From Saururus chinensis (Eukaryota > Streptophyta > Magnoliopsida > Piperales > Saururaceae): a stretch of 64,000 nucleotides of DNA. This document shows, piece after piece, positions 34,009 to 46,740 of this stretch; the first letter of the stretch is position 1; every line of letters starts with the position of its first letter. Location of the stretch: contig CP141145.1 in the NCBI GenBank assembly GCA_035235625.1, positions 41,334,668 to 41,398,667 of the forward strand. The letters run 5' to 3'. The notes under the pieces were generated by a model that was not told where the DNA came from, searched no databases, and saw only the letters and a list, made by a program, of their open reading frames with translations. A program made the translations under genes and the position numbers.

Positions 34009-36513
34009 TTAGTTACTGGACTAAATTATGTATTTATCAAAATATTTAAATATGTAAACGCCAGTGCATGCTCATCTTTATCCTTATCGAGAGCAGTATG
34101 TTGCTAATCCTTCAATAATATGCTTAGCCTTGATACAGTGTTTCTTCCAATTAAAACCCCATTTTTAAATATTGATCTTGTCTGCAATTCTTTGCTGCGT
34201 TTTCTTCCCTTAAAGAAATTGCCTGTTCATGTTGCCCCCCGTCACCCAAAATCCTGGCTCCGGCCCACATAGATTTATTTCTTGATTTCTTTTTTTTCCT
34301 TTAAATTTGGATTGTTTACTTAATTTCAAAACGAGAGCTATTCAAAATATTCGTGATCCCTGGCGGGTATAGAAAATTAAACTAGTTACTTACATCTTAA
34401 TTTGTAGAAGACACTTCACATGGCCATGACACAAGTTACATTGGACCTATAGTTCTGAGACTCTGCTGATTACACTCGGATAATGACACATATGCACGTT
34501 TAGCTATTTGAGGATGGGCACATTTCACCATGTCGGAAAGTATTTTGGGCCTATACATGAGACTCGTAAGTTAATGACAACGGCTGTCCATATGTGTTTG
34601 TTCATGCATGATGCAGTACTTTACTGGTTTTTGTGTGCGGCAGTTTCTAAAAGTTCATTGCAGCATGTATGTGATTGTGCCGCTTTTATTCATCCCGGCC
34701 TAAACAAAGTGAAACACACTCTCCTTTAATTAGCCTTATACGATCAGTGGCCAGAACCACAGTCCAACATAGTATGTAGTCGCTTGAAGCCTGTAATGCT
34801 GGAATGATGTTTTTTTGTAAAGATCTCTCTACATGTACAATCTTGTGTATAGTATCTGTAGTCTAATCCATTTTGGCCAATTATCCCTCCATGACAAAGC
34901 ATTGAAGCCTGTAACTTTTGTTTAATTGGTGTTTCCATATGTATCCATTGTCTTGATTTAAGTCTTTATCATTTTGGTTGTCTAAAGCAAAGTCTTTTTT
35001 TGCTCATACGCATGAATTTCCTGTGTCACTTGCTTCAAATGAGTAGGAACAATACAGGCATCTGGAGATCGTCATGAATTCAATACAGTATAAACGCATG
35101 CAGTATTCATTATCATAACTCTGGAACTGGCCTTGGGCGTACTTTTTCGTATATTACCAGAAGTTTGGAGTTAATATAACAAGGAGCATTCAATTGAAAG
35201 AATTTCATTATCATATCTCACAACAGCCCCTCGTGTTATAAACACTAGCAAGTTTTCATGGCACACGAGGGCCTGTTGTGGGAGCATTCTCACAGCGGAT
35301 CCGAATACCGTTGAAGCACGCCCAAGGTGGAGTTTTTGCCAGCAATTCATTCTGTGTCCCACATTAATTGCCACTTAATTGTGTTTGATCTTATACTCCC
35401 ATTTTTATAAGGGTGGAGTATATTATCACATTTCATTTTTTTAAGGAAAATAGTGTTTAACCTTTTTTTTTGTTTAATTGGTCAATATCGATCTCTTCTC
35501 CCTTGTTGATCATCATGAAATAACTTTGAGTTTGTCATCATCCCATTTTGAATGTTTTAAGTATGAGGATTCAAATACAATAATACAATGAAAGCATTCT
35601 GTTCATAACCAAAAAACAAAACAAAAAATCCGTTGATAATGAAGGCTGAGTTGGGGTGGAGTCTGATGAGTGCATGCAAAGTCCATGGACCTGACGCAAG
35701 GCCTGATGGCATGCCATAGTCTAAAGGCATTGCATGAGGGGACACACCTCATGGCTCATGCTCACCGCCTAAAGCTTTGTACAGGTCGAAAATTATACTA
35801 TTATATAAAGCGGCAAGCGTACTTATAGATCTTTTCATTTCTCTCTATTTTATCTATAGTTTTTATATTAATTTCTATAATTACCCTCCAACTTACCAAA
35901 TTTACCTTTTTTTTATTTAGAGTCTATGTTACATTTTATATCTTTGGATAATATCCAAACGTAAGATTCTTTTCCTTCATTGTGATGATTTTCCTTATGA
36001 TCAATAGGAGGGAGAATCGTGGAAATAAGATTGTCATTCGTTAAAAAAAAAGGAGGTCAATAATTAGAAGGGAAGTGACCGGTTGGAAAACCTTATTTAA
36101 GAGCATGCATATTCATCCTAAAATGCCCCCATAAGTAATCAGGCACGAAGGACCTAGCCAATCTCAATATGTGAATGCAAATCGTAACTGAAGTCATAAA
36201 TTTACACCATCTAGCAGCCCCTACATAGAATTTCTAGGTCCTATAGGTTCCCTACTTCTTTCAATTCTTAATCTCCTCATAAACTTCACTTAAAGTAATC
36301 CCTTCTCCCAAACTATTGGGGAGCAACATGGGCCCACTTCTACCCATTCTTATATCACATCACTTCTACCCTAATTTAAGAAATGCATTTACTACTTTTA
36401 TGACCATTTTTTATGCTATAAGTTGTTACTATTTATTGTCATATTATATACGTTCAATCTTAGCAAAATAAAAATGTTAGTTCAAAATCAATATATATTG
36501 TCTAGTTCAATTA
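34009..36513. other. Intergenic DNA
   Basis: No gene, RNA or strong repeat is recognised in these 2.5 kb. The open frames are under 75 codons without homology features. Confidence 0.45.
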
Positions 36514-36515
36514 TA

Positions 36516-36807
36516 TTTCCTCCGTCTTATATTAGTAGCATAACAAATAATATAATTTTTATTGAACAGTAGAAGGAAAAATAAATTAAGATACTCTTTT
36601 TTAAGTACCCAATTACTTAAATTAAACAAAATAAAGTTAATAATATGGAACAAACTTATTAGTAAAACTCGCATCTAAGAGAAGGAAAAATAAATTTATA
36701 ATACTCTTTTTTAAGTACCCAATCACTTATATTGAACAAAATGAAGTTATCAATACGGGACAAATTTTTATTTATCAAATAGAGCTATTAATTTAAGATG
36801 GATGGAG
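36516..36807. mobile_element. Stowaway-like MITE with duplicated core
   Basis: It lies between TA dinucleotides (36514-36515 and 36808-36809). The ends are TTTCCTCCGTCTTATATTAG and, on the other strand, CTCCATCCATCTTAAATTAA. The core phrase 'gatactcttttttaagtacccaat' occurs twice about 110 bp apart, so the element contains a tandem duplication. Confidence 0.75.
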
Positions 36808-37893
36808 TATTATTTAACATGCGCATTGGTATTAGCTTAGGCTCGCGCACAGTTATGTGAGCCGTATTACTCATCAATTCATTTGATTAATATCTAACAA
36901 CCCATATTATTCAAGAAAGAGTTTTTAATATTTCACTCTACAATAAGCTAGCATAAGAAATGCATGAAAGTCTTTCATCCTTATATATGCCGGTTTGATT
37001 TGTAATAATATTTTTAAATTTTGTGTAAATATTTGTGTTGTAGTCAGCTAATTTTTACATATGCTTTGTGTGGGTATTCTTGCTATGTTTCTTAAAATTA
37101 TACTCTTTAAGAACTAATTAGTTGTAATTCTTTTTTCTTTGAGTCGTATGGACATAAGGCTACCTTTCGAAAACTTGTTCTTTCAATCAAACTTTTCATT
37201 AATACCACCACATCTATTTTATTTTTCTTGCATCCTGACAAACAAAAAGTGCTTTGTTAGATGTAGTTCACCGAAAAATATTGTGTGATTCTGTTGAAAC
37301 TTAGACATGCATCGTGTGATTATTTGCTTCTCACCTGAAAATGGCACCACCTGATTTGCATATCAGTTCAGTTCAATATCTATTACGGGAATTCGTATCT
37401 CCAATGGTAGTTCTATAACCACAAGGGAGCTCTCTCCCTAAACTTACCTCTAATTCATGTTTAGGGAGTAAGACAAACATCTAGTTTTCACAATACTAAG
37501 AACTGACTTTCTCAAGAATTTACATCAAGGGTGTCTATTAAGATATCCTTAAATAATAAGATCAACGGCACTCACGCTATGTTAAGTAGAAAATGTCTTG
37601 AGGGACGGACAATATATTTTCCTTTATTCCCTCCCTTCAATGGAAAATAAAAAAATTAGAAGTTGATCCTACAAATGGGCCCAGTGGGCTAGAGCCAAAC
37701 TAGAAGCCCATTAAGTTGCATCAACCCAATGGCACAAAATTAGGAGCCTCCATCTTGAAGTTGAAAACTTGCTTTATACCACTGCCAACTTAGGTAGCGG
37801 GTGAAAGTCAGGGTAGATCATAGAGCGCAAACTAATATGGGCTAAGTGGTCCAACCTTAGGTTTATAGAGGCTGGCTAACAAAACGAATGACC

Positions 37894-37898
37894 AAAAA
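37894..37898 (-). terminator. Pol III terminator of tRNA-His
   Basis: On the minus strand a run of five T residues follows the tRNA 3' end by four bases, the standard RNA polymerase III stop signal. Confidence 0.8.
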
Positions 37899-37902
37899 TT
37901 AT

Positions 37903-37974
37903 TGTGGCTGCTGGGATTCGAGCCCAGGTCTCCACGGCCACAACGTGGAATTCTCACCACTAAACTACAGCCAC
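37903..37974 (-). tRNA. tRNA-His (anticodon GUG)
   Basis: The minus-strand 72-mer folds as a full cloverleaf. The acceptor stem is GTGGCTG paired with CAGCCAC and discriminator A. The D-loop region is TAGTTTAGTGGTGAGA (box A). The anticodon loop TTGTGGC carries GTG at 37939-37941, and the T arm contains GGGCTCGAATCCC (box B, GTTCGAATC-like with C for the first T). There is no intron. The eukaryotic G-1 would be added after transcription by Thg1. An upstream CAA and a downstream T5 complete a usual plant pol III unit. It lies alone between MITE-rich stretches and looks functional. Confidence 0.95.
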
Positions 37975-37999
37975 TTGATGTGGCTCACAACTTGCGTTC

Positions 38000-38275
38000 A
38001 ACATATATCAACTTTTACATTTAGTGCTCTTATCCAACCTTAATTATTTACATTTTTAAAAAAATCCCTCTATTTAATATCAATATCTGCATTTAAAAAA
38101 ATATTTTTTATTAAATGATATGACTTAATTTTAAAAGAAGGGAAAATAAGGTTAATATACTCTTTTAAAGTATTCAACCAATTAAATTGAATAAAATAGA
38201 ACTGTTAATATAGAACAAATGTTTTGGTCAAATAAAGCTATTGATATAAGATGGAGAAAGTAATACTTAAGGAAG
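38000..38275. repeat. Partial Stowaway-like MITE remnants
   Basis: The right half (38150-38275) carries the same phrases as the MITE at 36516: 'atactcttttaaagtattcaacc', 'aattgaataaaatag' and the end 'taagatggagaaagta'. The left half is degraded, so borders are unclear. Confidence 0.5.
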
Positions 38276-38294
38276 ATAGTTTATTAACTTTTTA

Positions 38295-38542
38295 TTCCAT
38301 CCACCAAGTACTATGAAAAGGATAATACAAATAAAATATATAACTAGTTTTTTAAAATACAAATAATTAATATTGGAAAGGGACTATATTAAGAACAATC
38401 AACTATATTACAAATAATCTAAGTAAACACTCTACTAAGCTTCTCCTGTTTCCTTTTACTTTGTCCATTCTATTTTAAAAATCTCATTTAAAAAAATATT
38501 TTTCTTATTTGTATTATCTTTTTCATAGTTTAGTGGATGGAG
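38295..38542. mobile_element. MITE with about 40-bp terminal inverted repeats
   Basis: It is flanked by TA. The ends TTCCATCCACCAAGTACTAT and CTCCATCCACTAAACTATGA (other strand) continue into matching 'gaaaaggataatacaaataa' on both sides, giving inverted repeats of about 45 bp. It is non-coding and probably a Stowaway-like family distinct from the 36516 type. Confidence 0.75.
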
Positions 38543-39009
38543 TAAAAAAGATTAGTGAATTCTTAATTGTATATTTTCTTAAATACTCCCTCCTTTCATT
38601 TTGGTTTTTCAACGTAGGCAATCAACAAGGGAGAGAGAGAGTATTACATTTTGTTCAAATGTGGACAACTAAAATAAGGGGAGGGGAAGATATTAGAGGA
38701 TGGAAAATTTGTACTTTAGTCCAGATTGAATTGCTGTACTCAAGTATAGATCTAACCCTTAATTTTGAAATCAATGGCCCATTTATCCCAAGCTCACCCA
38801 ACTCCTACTCTCTCACCCACCTTGTCTGACTCCTCAAGTAAAGAGATCTGAAAAAACCTTCAGCATCACCGTTTGTTCGTCTCCAGCGGGCATCCATCCC
38901 TCTCCCAAAGTGTCTCACCCCACTCCCGAATCCCCTCATATCCTCAAATCCAGTCCACCCCACCCCACAATCGCCCTCTTATCGATCCAGTCTGCTCCTC
39001 GCCACCCCT
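38543..39009. other. Intergenic DNA
   Basis: No gene is recognised. The frame at 38509-38829 overlaps the MITE end and lacks domain features. Confidence 0.45.
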
Positions 39010-39130
39010 CCCTCCTCCTGGCAAGAGGGTGTCCATGGGATGATCAAAGCTTTGCCAGACAGTTTTGCCAGGGTTGCAAAACCATGTACAATACCAAGTT
39101 GCCATTGCCCATAAGCCTGGCAATAGTATT
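39010..39130 (-). pseudogene. Fragment of a G-type lectin S-receptor-like kinase (B-lectin domain)
   Basis: On the minus strand, LMGNGNLVLY is followed in another frame by KTVWQSFDHPMDTLLPG. The order GNLVL then VWQSFDHPTDTLLPG is the diagnostic core of the bulb-lectin domain in G-type lectin receptor kinases. A frameshift separates the two parts, and no S-locus, PAN or kinase domain follows, so this is a short pseudogene relic. Upstream minus-strand sequence to about 39340 may belong to it but is not recognisable. Confidence 0.6.
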
Positions 39131-39991
39131 GCAACCTGACCCATCACCAGATATGTTTGAAGATCACAACGTGTTTCTTCTGCCATGCCTCCCGTTGTAT
39201 CCACAACTGAACTTCTGACCATGTGTTTTCTAATCAAACAATCATGGCGAATACTCAGAGTATCCCAAATTAGAACCATCTTGCTAACCATTCCACTGGA
39301 TTCAAAGGCCTCAAGCATGAGTCCTATCAAAACCAACTGCAACAAGAGCATATTTTTTATGGAACAAAAGCCTTTATGTACAAATTATTGCTACAAACTA
39401 TCTATTCGCCCAAAGATACATTACAGCTACAACATCGATCTTTTGAGACACAAACATAATCGTCCATAAGAACAGAGCCATGCTTCCTTCAGTCATTTCC
39501 TCAAACGGTTGGTCCCTTGAGTGCCCACTACATCACTCCCATGAGAGGTTTCTAATCGACGTTGTGCTGTTGTGGCCCTCCCATGTTTTCCCACCGTCGC
39601 TGGAGAAGAGCCTATTGGAGAAGAATCACGGTAGTTGCCAATTAATTTATTGCCGCTGCCAAAGACAGTGACCCCTTGGTCCTTACCAATGGCTGGGTCG
39701 CTAGTACCAACGAATGCTTTTTTTTTTTTTTTTGATATCGTGGGCTTGTCTTTGGGAAATGGGTTGTCACCAATGTATTTAAGAGTTGTTAAAGAAGTTT
39801 TCCTTGTGTTTTCTTTGTGTGCAGCAGCGTTGGGAAGGAGGACCGCAACTTTGATTCATTCTGGCCGCTTGATGTATAAATCCCGACGCTAGGGAGTGGT
39901 GGGGATGACCTACTTCTTGGGGTAGAGGCGGCGATAGTGGTAACTTTATAGAGGCCGGCTGAAAGGGCTTGATGAAAGGGTAAAGTCCGTC
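39131..39991. other. Intergenic DNA left of hAT element 2
   Basis: No gene is named. The frames at 39480-39892 overlap in different phases and contain a T-tract (39717-39734). Confidence 0.4.
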
Positions 39992-39999
39992 GAGGTGAG
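39992..39999. repeat. Left target-site duplication of hAT element 2
   Basis: GAGGTGAG lies directly before CAGGGGCAGA and recurs exactly at 51696-51703, directly after the right terminus. Confidence 0.85.
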
Positions 40000-41289
40000 C
40001 AGGGGCAGATGTACATTATAGGGTAGGGGGTTAAATGACCCCCTTGACTTTTGACTTGTTTAAAAACCCCCCCTCTTAAATTTGTATATATTTTAAGTTA
40101 AATATGTAGTATTTAACCCATGTTGACCTCAACCCGGACTCATTTTTGACCCCAATTTATTTGACCCCTTATTATCTCAAATCCCACACTAACCCCAATT
40201 CAATCTTATAAATTAATTATCGGGCGGAACTTATTTCTTTCATGCGCTCTGTGCTTCCTTCCCAATTTTTGTTTTTTCCACTGTGCTTCCTTCCCAGTTT
40301 TCGTTTCTTCTACAGTCCTACTCTGTTTTTAATTTCTACAAAAGCACACTTCATTAAGGTATGATTTAACTTTGCCTTTTTCTTTATAATAATGTTTTTT
40401 TATTGAATCCCTATTCCTAAAAGTGAAGTATCAATCTACACTTTTAAATAATTTTTGTCATAAACTTGATAGGGCTTTTGTCTTTTATGTGACAAGGCTT
40501 TGACTAAAATTAAATTAATTCAATTAAAGCAGCTTATGATGCCATACAGCACTATTGTATATTAAAAAATAATTATTATTTTCTATTTAGAGCTTTTGTC
40601 TTTACTTGATAGGGCTTTGATAGTTTGATTAAAATTGAATGAATTCAAGTAGCGAATATAATGCCATCCGTATTATTGTTTGTTAAAAAAATATTTTTAT
40701 TTTTTGTCTTTGCTAGATAGATTTATAACGATTAAGATAGAATATGTGTAGTTTTTATTTTTATTTAATTACATTTTTTGAAATAATATAGTTTACCAAG
40801 CCAATGTTTAGAAAATTTGTGACGGTTAAACTATAATTATATGTGAAGATCAACACTTTAACAAATTTTGATTGTTTTAGCAATGATAATAAATTTTTGG
40901 GTTAAGAGAGATAAATATGTGCTTTTACTTAATAGGTTTTTAATAAATAAGATGCAATATGTGTAGGTCTTTGTTATATTCCTATTTGATTTTTTATTGC
41001 CTAAATCACTATTTTACTCTATTTCACTTACTATTTAATTTATTGAATCACTATTTCACTTAGTTTACTCTTTGACTATTCAATTATTTGAATGACTTGA
41101 TCGCTATTTTAGATATTATTTAACCATTTAATTTTTTATAATTGAATTATTATTCTATTTTATTCATTATAGTTATTAGTTATTAAAAGTTAAAAGTCAT
41201 GATTGCTAGTAATTAAAGATCTTTGTACATCTTTTTGTATTATAATAGATTTTTAACATGTTATAGTAGCAGGTCTTGTTGCCTAAATA

Positions 41290-43381
41290 ATGGATAAATT
41301 TCTCAAAAGAAAGTCTGAGTGTCTTCATTCTACATCATCAACTTCTAGTGGTGATAAAGATCAAACTGAAAAGAATGAAAGACATATGTCAAGGGTTAAT
41401 GTAGATGAATTAATAGCAGATCCTAGGTTACAAACTCCGATTTCAAGATTTCATCCCAATGACCAAGACATTGTTAGGAGATATTATTTACAAAAAGGTC
41501 TTTGTCAACCTCGCAATTATTGTTTCCCTTAAAGTGAATTTTCAGGAGTACAACGACGTTTTAATCCTATTTGGTTTGATAAGCATCCCACTTGGCTAGA
41601 ATATAGCATGGATAAAGATGCAATGTTTTGTCTATATTGTTATCTTTTTGGAGAGGTGGGGGGTAAAGATGCTTTTGTAGTCAAAAGATTTAGAAATTGG
41701 AAGAAATATGAAAGAATTGATGCTCATGTAGGAGGAGTGGTCAGTTCTCACAATAAAGCTTACAAGATGGGTCAAGACTTATTAAATCAAGAGCAACACA
41801 TCAAAACAATTTTAAAGAAGCAAGAAGAGCAAAGTAAACTTGAATATCTTACTCGGTTGGATGCATCAATTGAGTACACTAGATTTCTTTTAAATCAAGG
41901 TTTACCTTTTCATGGTCATAATGAATCAGAAGATTCAGATAATCAAGGAAATTTTCTTGAACTTCTAAAATTTTTTGCACATAAAAGTGGAGATGTAGGA
42001 AGGGTTGTGCTAAAAAATGCTCCTCAAAATGACAAAATGTCAGCTCCAAGTATTCAAAAAGATATTATAAATTCATTTGCAATGGAGATTGTAGTAGCTA
42101 TCATAAATGATCTTGGGGATGCCTTCTTTACTATTTTGGTTGATGAATCTCGTGATGTGTCCATTAAGGAACAAATGGTTATTGCTATATGTTATGTAGA
42201 TCAACAAGGCTGTGTGATTGAGCGTGTTATTGGCTTTATACATGTTAAAGAAACAACAGCTGTGGAGCTTAAAAAGGCAATTGAAGAACTATTTTCTAAG
42301 CATGGATTAAGTATATAAAGATTGCGAGGACAAGGTTATGATGGTGCAAGTAACATGTAAGGTGAGTTTAATGGGCTAAAAACACTTATTTTGAATGAGA
42401 ATGAATATGTACACTATATTCATTGTTTTACTCATCGTCTTCAATTAACACTTGTTGCCATTGCAAAAAAAAACAAGACAATAAGTACTTTTTTTGACTT
42501 GCTCTCCACTAGAATAAATGTTGTTGGAGTTTCATGTAAGCGCAGAGATAATCTCAGAGAACAACAACTAAAAGGTATTACTAAAGCAGTTGAGAGTGGT
42601 GACTTAGCGACCGGGAAAGGACTTAACCAAGAAACAAACTTGAGAAGGCCATGTGACACTCGTTGGGGCTCACATTATGGTACATTGCAAAGCTTTATCA
42701 TCATGTTTTCTGCTGTGATTCGAGTACTTGATATTATTGATAAAGATGGCGAAGAGCGAGAGTTGAGAGTCAAAGCAAATTCCTTAATTGATAATATGCT
42801 ATCTGTTGAATTTATTTTCAATTTGCATATTATGAAGAAGATTTTAGTGGTAACTAATGATCTATCAAAAGCATTGCAACGAAAGGACCAAGATATTATT
42901 AATGCGATGGCTTTGGTTGAATCATCTAAGGAAACATTGCTGAAACTAAGAGATAATGGATGAGACTCTATCATGACTGAAATTTGTTTATTTTGTAACC
43001 AACATGATATTGATATTCCTTGTATGGATGACAAGTATATAGCATGAGGAAGGTCACGACGTGGAGAGCAAATTACAAACCTACATTATTATCGTGTTGG
43101 TTTGTTCTACACTGTTATTGATATACAACTCCAAGAACTTAACACTTGTTTCACAGAAAGGAATACAGAGTTGCTTCTTTGTATATTATGTCTTGATCCA
43201 AGAGATTCTTTCTTAGCTTATGATAAACATAAGTTACTTTCTATAGCCAGAATTTATCCACGTGAATTCTCTATAATGAATATCTCAACCCTTGATGATC
43301 AATTGAATATTTATATTGTAGATATGCGGTCTGATAATGAGTTCTCAAACTTAATTGGGATTGCTGATCTTGCTAAGAAAA
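41290..43381 (+). pseudogene. TTF zinc-finger / DUF4371 hAT transposase (ZMYM1-like), N-terminal part
   Basis: A single frame from ATG 41290 runs to the insertion point with no frameshift. It is broken by stops at 41530, 42316, 42358, 42961 and 43045. Order: a basic N-terminus (MDKFLKRKSE), a TTF-type zinc finger (FNPIWFDKHPTWLEYS then FCLYCYLFG), a DUF4371/RNase-H-like core (FTILVDESRDVS, RLRGQGYDGASNM, HCFTHRLQLTLV), and a helical segment. Plants carry many such 'zinc finger MYM-type protein 1-like' genes that are hAT transposases or domesticated relatives. About 790 residues with the part at 51000-51276 is the usual size. TAA 42358 falls in the conserved SNM-x-GEFNGL stretch. It would have been the transposase of hAT element 2. 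Confidence 0.88.
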
Positions 43382-43713
43382 TGTTGTGCACGGGTGCACT
43401 AGTGGATAGTATTTCCTTTATTTTAGTACTTTATTATGTCAGTAGGCTAGTTAGCAGTTGATTATTATAATTTGGATTATTAGAAACTGGCGCACTAGTG
43501 GACCACGGGTGAACCGGGCCCACTAGTGACACAACTCCCAATGTGGGATGCGACTCCCAAAGTGGGGTGCGACTCCCCATAAAGGGGTCGTCTTCTTCCT
43601 TTGTTGGTATGTTATTGAAGTAATTCCAGAACTTCTTTCCCTTTCTTCCAACTTCTTTCCCTTTCCCTGCGTAGAACTCCTACGTACCAATTGTGCCTAC
43701 ACCGGGCACAACA
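43382..43713 (+). repeat. 5' LTR of Reina-type element
   Basis: A 332-bp repeat with perfect 8-bp inverted ends TGTTGTGC/GCACAACA. It matches 50663-50994 over its full length with about 12 differences. Confidence 0.96.
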
Positions 43714-43714
43714 T

Positions 43715-43726
43715 TGGTATCAGAGC
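43715..43726 (+). other. Primer binding site (initiator tRNA-Met)
   Basis: TGGTATCAGAGC starts two bases after the 5' LTR. It is the standard complement to the 3' end of plant initiator tRNA-Met and primes minus-strand cDNA synthesis. Confidence 0.95.
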
Positions 43727-43742
43727 TTTTACGATCTCGGCC

Positions 43743-45098
43743 ATGGCTCGAGGCAAGCAATATTCCATGGCCCCGGAGAATCAGCCCAAGAAAGAGACTA
43801 TCGTCTCTGTGAACAGCCCCAAATCAGCACCAGAGACCGGTAGCGAGATCACGATGGCGCAACTCATGGCTAAGATTGATGCACTGGGAATCGTTGTAGC
43901 CCAGATTCAGGCTGAGCACGCACCCCCTCTCGTGTCCAGGCCACCAACCTCCATGGAGAAGGGGGGGCCGTCCCAGGCTCCTAAACTCCTCTGTTCTGAC
44001 TTCTCAGCGCCTGCAGACCATGAGATGCGCTTTACTTAGGACGGTGTACGCTTTGGCATTGTCGATCATGCCATGGAAGGGTAGTGACTGGCCTGGGATT
44101 CGTGAGGCGCACCAGGTGTTCGAGAAAATGCCCCAATGGTACCGCCTCCCCGAAATCTTCACCAGGAGATGGAGGATGATTGGAAGGAGTATCCAGGGCA
44201 CCGTGGAGCACTTCGGGGTGGGGCAGAACCTCATTTGGCCCGCCTATAGTTTTTGTGTTATAACGGAGATGACGACCCTGTAAAGTGGCTTTACAAGGCG
44301 GAGAAATTTTTCGCCTATCAGGGGACATAGTCAGAGGCTGAACGGCTGCGCATAGCGGCCTTCCATCTTGATGGGGATGCATCGGTGTGGTATCAGAGCT
44401 TTGAGAAAGAGGTGTGCTACCCAACTTGGGCCACCTTCTCCGATGAATTATGCATCCAGTTCGGCCCCAATGAGTTTCAAGATTTCAATGAGATGTTGTC
44501 CTCCCTGCGCCAGACATCCATCGTGTGTGCTTACTACACGGAGTTCATGAAGGTGGCTAATCATTTCCCTGATTGGCTGGTGGCTGCCCTGGTGGGTACA
44601 TTCAAGCGAGGACTCAAGCCTGAGGTTTCTGAGGAGATGCGCCATTTTTCCTGTTCTAGCATGCGGGAGGTAGTGCGCCACGCATGTATTGAGGAGGAGA
44701 AGTTGACTCGACAGCGACAGGGAGGCAGGCTCGGACCTTTTCCTCGGGCTGCTATGTCCGCCTCTCCCCTTGCCGCTCCAGCCAGCAACCAACCTGGCCG
44801 AGTTGGCCAAGCTCCTCCTCCGACCGGCCCGATTGTCCGTCGTCTCACTCTAGCCCAAATGGAGGAACGTCGTGCAAAAGGACTCTGTTTTCACTGCGAT
44901 GAGAAGTTCATTCTGGGGCACCGTTGTTCCGTCAAAAGGAGTCTATTAGTGGAGGAGATCGATGAGGAGTCCGGGGGAACCGATGAGTATGATTCTCTAC
45001 ACCCTGCAGATACATTGTCAGAGATCTCTGTGCATGCTTTCTCAAGGGCCTTCACTCCGCGTACGATGAGGGTACATGGTTACCTCAAGCGGCAATAG
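43743..45098 (+). pseudogene. gag of the Reina-type element, broken
   Basis: It starts MARGKQYSM (ATG 43743). After stops at 44037 (TAG) and 44328 (TAG), with a disturbed stretch around 44040-44230, the retrotransposon-gag domain continues (AAFHLDGDASVWYQS, then RGLKPEVSEEM). A zinc-knuckle variant follows (CFHCDEKFILGHRC) and the frame ends at TAG 45096-45098. Gag forms the particle that packages the RNA. The order and motifs are clear. The frame is not translatable as it stands. Confidence 0.85.
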
Positions 45099-45573
45099 GT
45101 CGCCATTCTGATTGACAGTGGATCGACTCACAACTTCATTAACGATAAGGTGGCGCAGCAGCTAGGTTGCTTTGTGTTTGACTCGACCCCCTTTGATGTA
45201 TTGATTGGTGATGGCAAGCACCTCCGCAGTTCAGGCGTCTGTGCACAGGCGACACTCTCTATCCAGGGCCACACCTTCGTGACCGACCTCTTCTTACTGC
45301 CGACGAAGGGGGCGGACGTGGTGTTGGGGGTGCAGTGGCTCCAGGAGCTTGGGGACGTTCTTTGGAACTTTAAGGAACTGGTGATGGATTTCGCATTGCA
45401 TGGACATCGGGTACGTCTCCAAGGCTCTCATCTCGGCACTCTCCTTTCTGCCCAGGCAACGGGGTCCTTCTTTAGGTTCGCAGCACAAGGACTCCTCCTC
45501 CAACAGCGGGCGTCGGTGGACGTGGTACAAGATGCAGTGCCGCAGGACCTTCTTGATCTTTTGACAGCGTATG
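45099..45573 (+). pseudogene. Aspartic protease of the Reina-type element
   Basis: After the TAG at 45096 the same frame continues with VAILIDSGSTHNFI, the DSG active-site motif of retroviral-type proteases. It then reads LFLLPTKGADVVLGVQWL, typical of the Ty3/Gypsy protease C-terminal half. It runs up to the solo-LTR insertion at 45574, after which the reverse-transcriptase part resumes at 47877. Confidence 0.85.
45569..45573. repeat. Target-site duplication of the nested solo LTR (left)
   Basis: GTATG here matches ATATG at 47872-47876 with one mismatch. Both stand directly outside the LTR termini. Confidence 0.65.
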
Positions 45574-46164
45574 TGTGACGACCCGACCCGAGCCGGGCCC
45601 ACAAAATCACTAATAGGAAATTTTCTTTTTCCTTGAGCCAGGAATCATCGTCTGAGTGCGAGAGGTACAACGTTCATCTACGCACTACGGAGCTTTAAGG
45701 CTTCCTCGTACATAGACTTAGGATGTAACGAACATATACACACGACGAAGCTTCATAGTTCGTCGCATGTAAAACAGAATAAAACATATGATTATAATGA
45801 TTTGGATCGGGCCAACGTTGCCTTGCCGTTGGTTGCCTACGTACGTATTGGATATTATTCCAATACGATCGGATCCGAACGTAGTTCTGCCTAATGGCTA
45901 CTACATACTACAAACATCACAAAATCATACGTATAAAATACATATCTCCGAATATTTAATCGGAGTATACAAACACTCATTATATATCGGAGTCAAGCGG
46001 AAGTTAATAAATTAACGGAATCGTACATCTCGCTCTACCATAGAGCGGGATCGGAATCTCATACACGTATCTCGCTCTATCACTGAGCCGAGACCGAGAA
46101 CACAAATTACACGTCTCGCTCTACCCTAGAGCGAGACCACACACGTCATATAAGTATACATCAT

Positions 46165-46400
46165 GGCATCTAGGCAAATAGCATAGTATATAGGCACATA
46201 GCATGACATATAGGCACATAGCATGATATATAGGCACATAGCATGGCATATAGGTACATAGCATAGTATATAGGCACATAGCATGACATATAGGCACATA
46301 GCATAGCATATAGGTACATAGCATAGTATATAGGTACATGGCATAGTATATAGGCACATAGCATGACATATAGGCACCTAGCATGACATATAGATATATA
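46165..46400. repeat. 20-bp tandem array in solo LTR
   Basis: About twelve copies of 'cacatagcatgacatatagg' with small variations. They give rise to Tyr/Cys-rich minus-strand frames that are not genes. Confidence 0.92.
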
Positions 46401-46740
46401 ACATATAGGTATAGTAGCGGGATACAAAGTTGCTTACTGCCCTTATGTCTCGTATAGTAGAGGTATACGGAGTTGCTCACACGAGCATCCTTCCCTTCAG
46501 ATCCGAAGATATTAGACGGAGCTTCCTCTAGCCTTCATACGTTCCTCGTCTTGTACAGAAAGACTACGTATAAATGTTCTCCTTGCCGGAGCTCTTCTCG
46601 TTTCCTGTGCCTGTGAGTGGCGGACAGAACCTCCCCTAGTCTAGATTACTTCTTTTGATGTAGCTTGGCAACTTCGGACAAAATCCCGTCTTGCTCCGGG
46701 CCCATATTTCTTGTTCGTTGCTCGAGGATGACGGGTGGAG

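Noticed and set aside
37420..37500. Small inverted repeat (ctctccctaaac / gtttagggag)
   Set aside because: The arms are only about ten bases with no duplication or second copy, so it is not distinguishable from chance in AT-rich DNA.
46121..46480. Tyr/Cys-rich minus-strand frames resembling a repetitive membrane protein
   Set aside because: They are translations of the 20-bp tandem array inside the solo LTR. All three frames are open because of the repeat.
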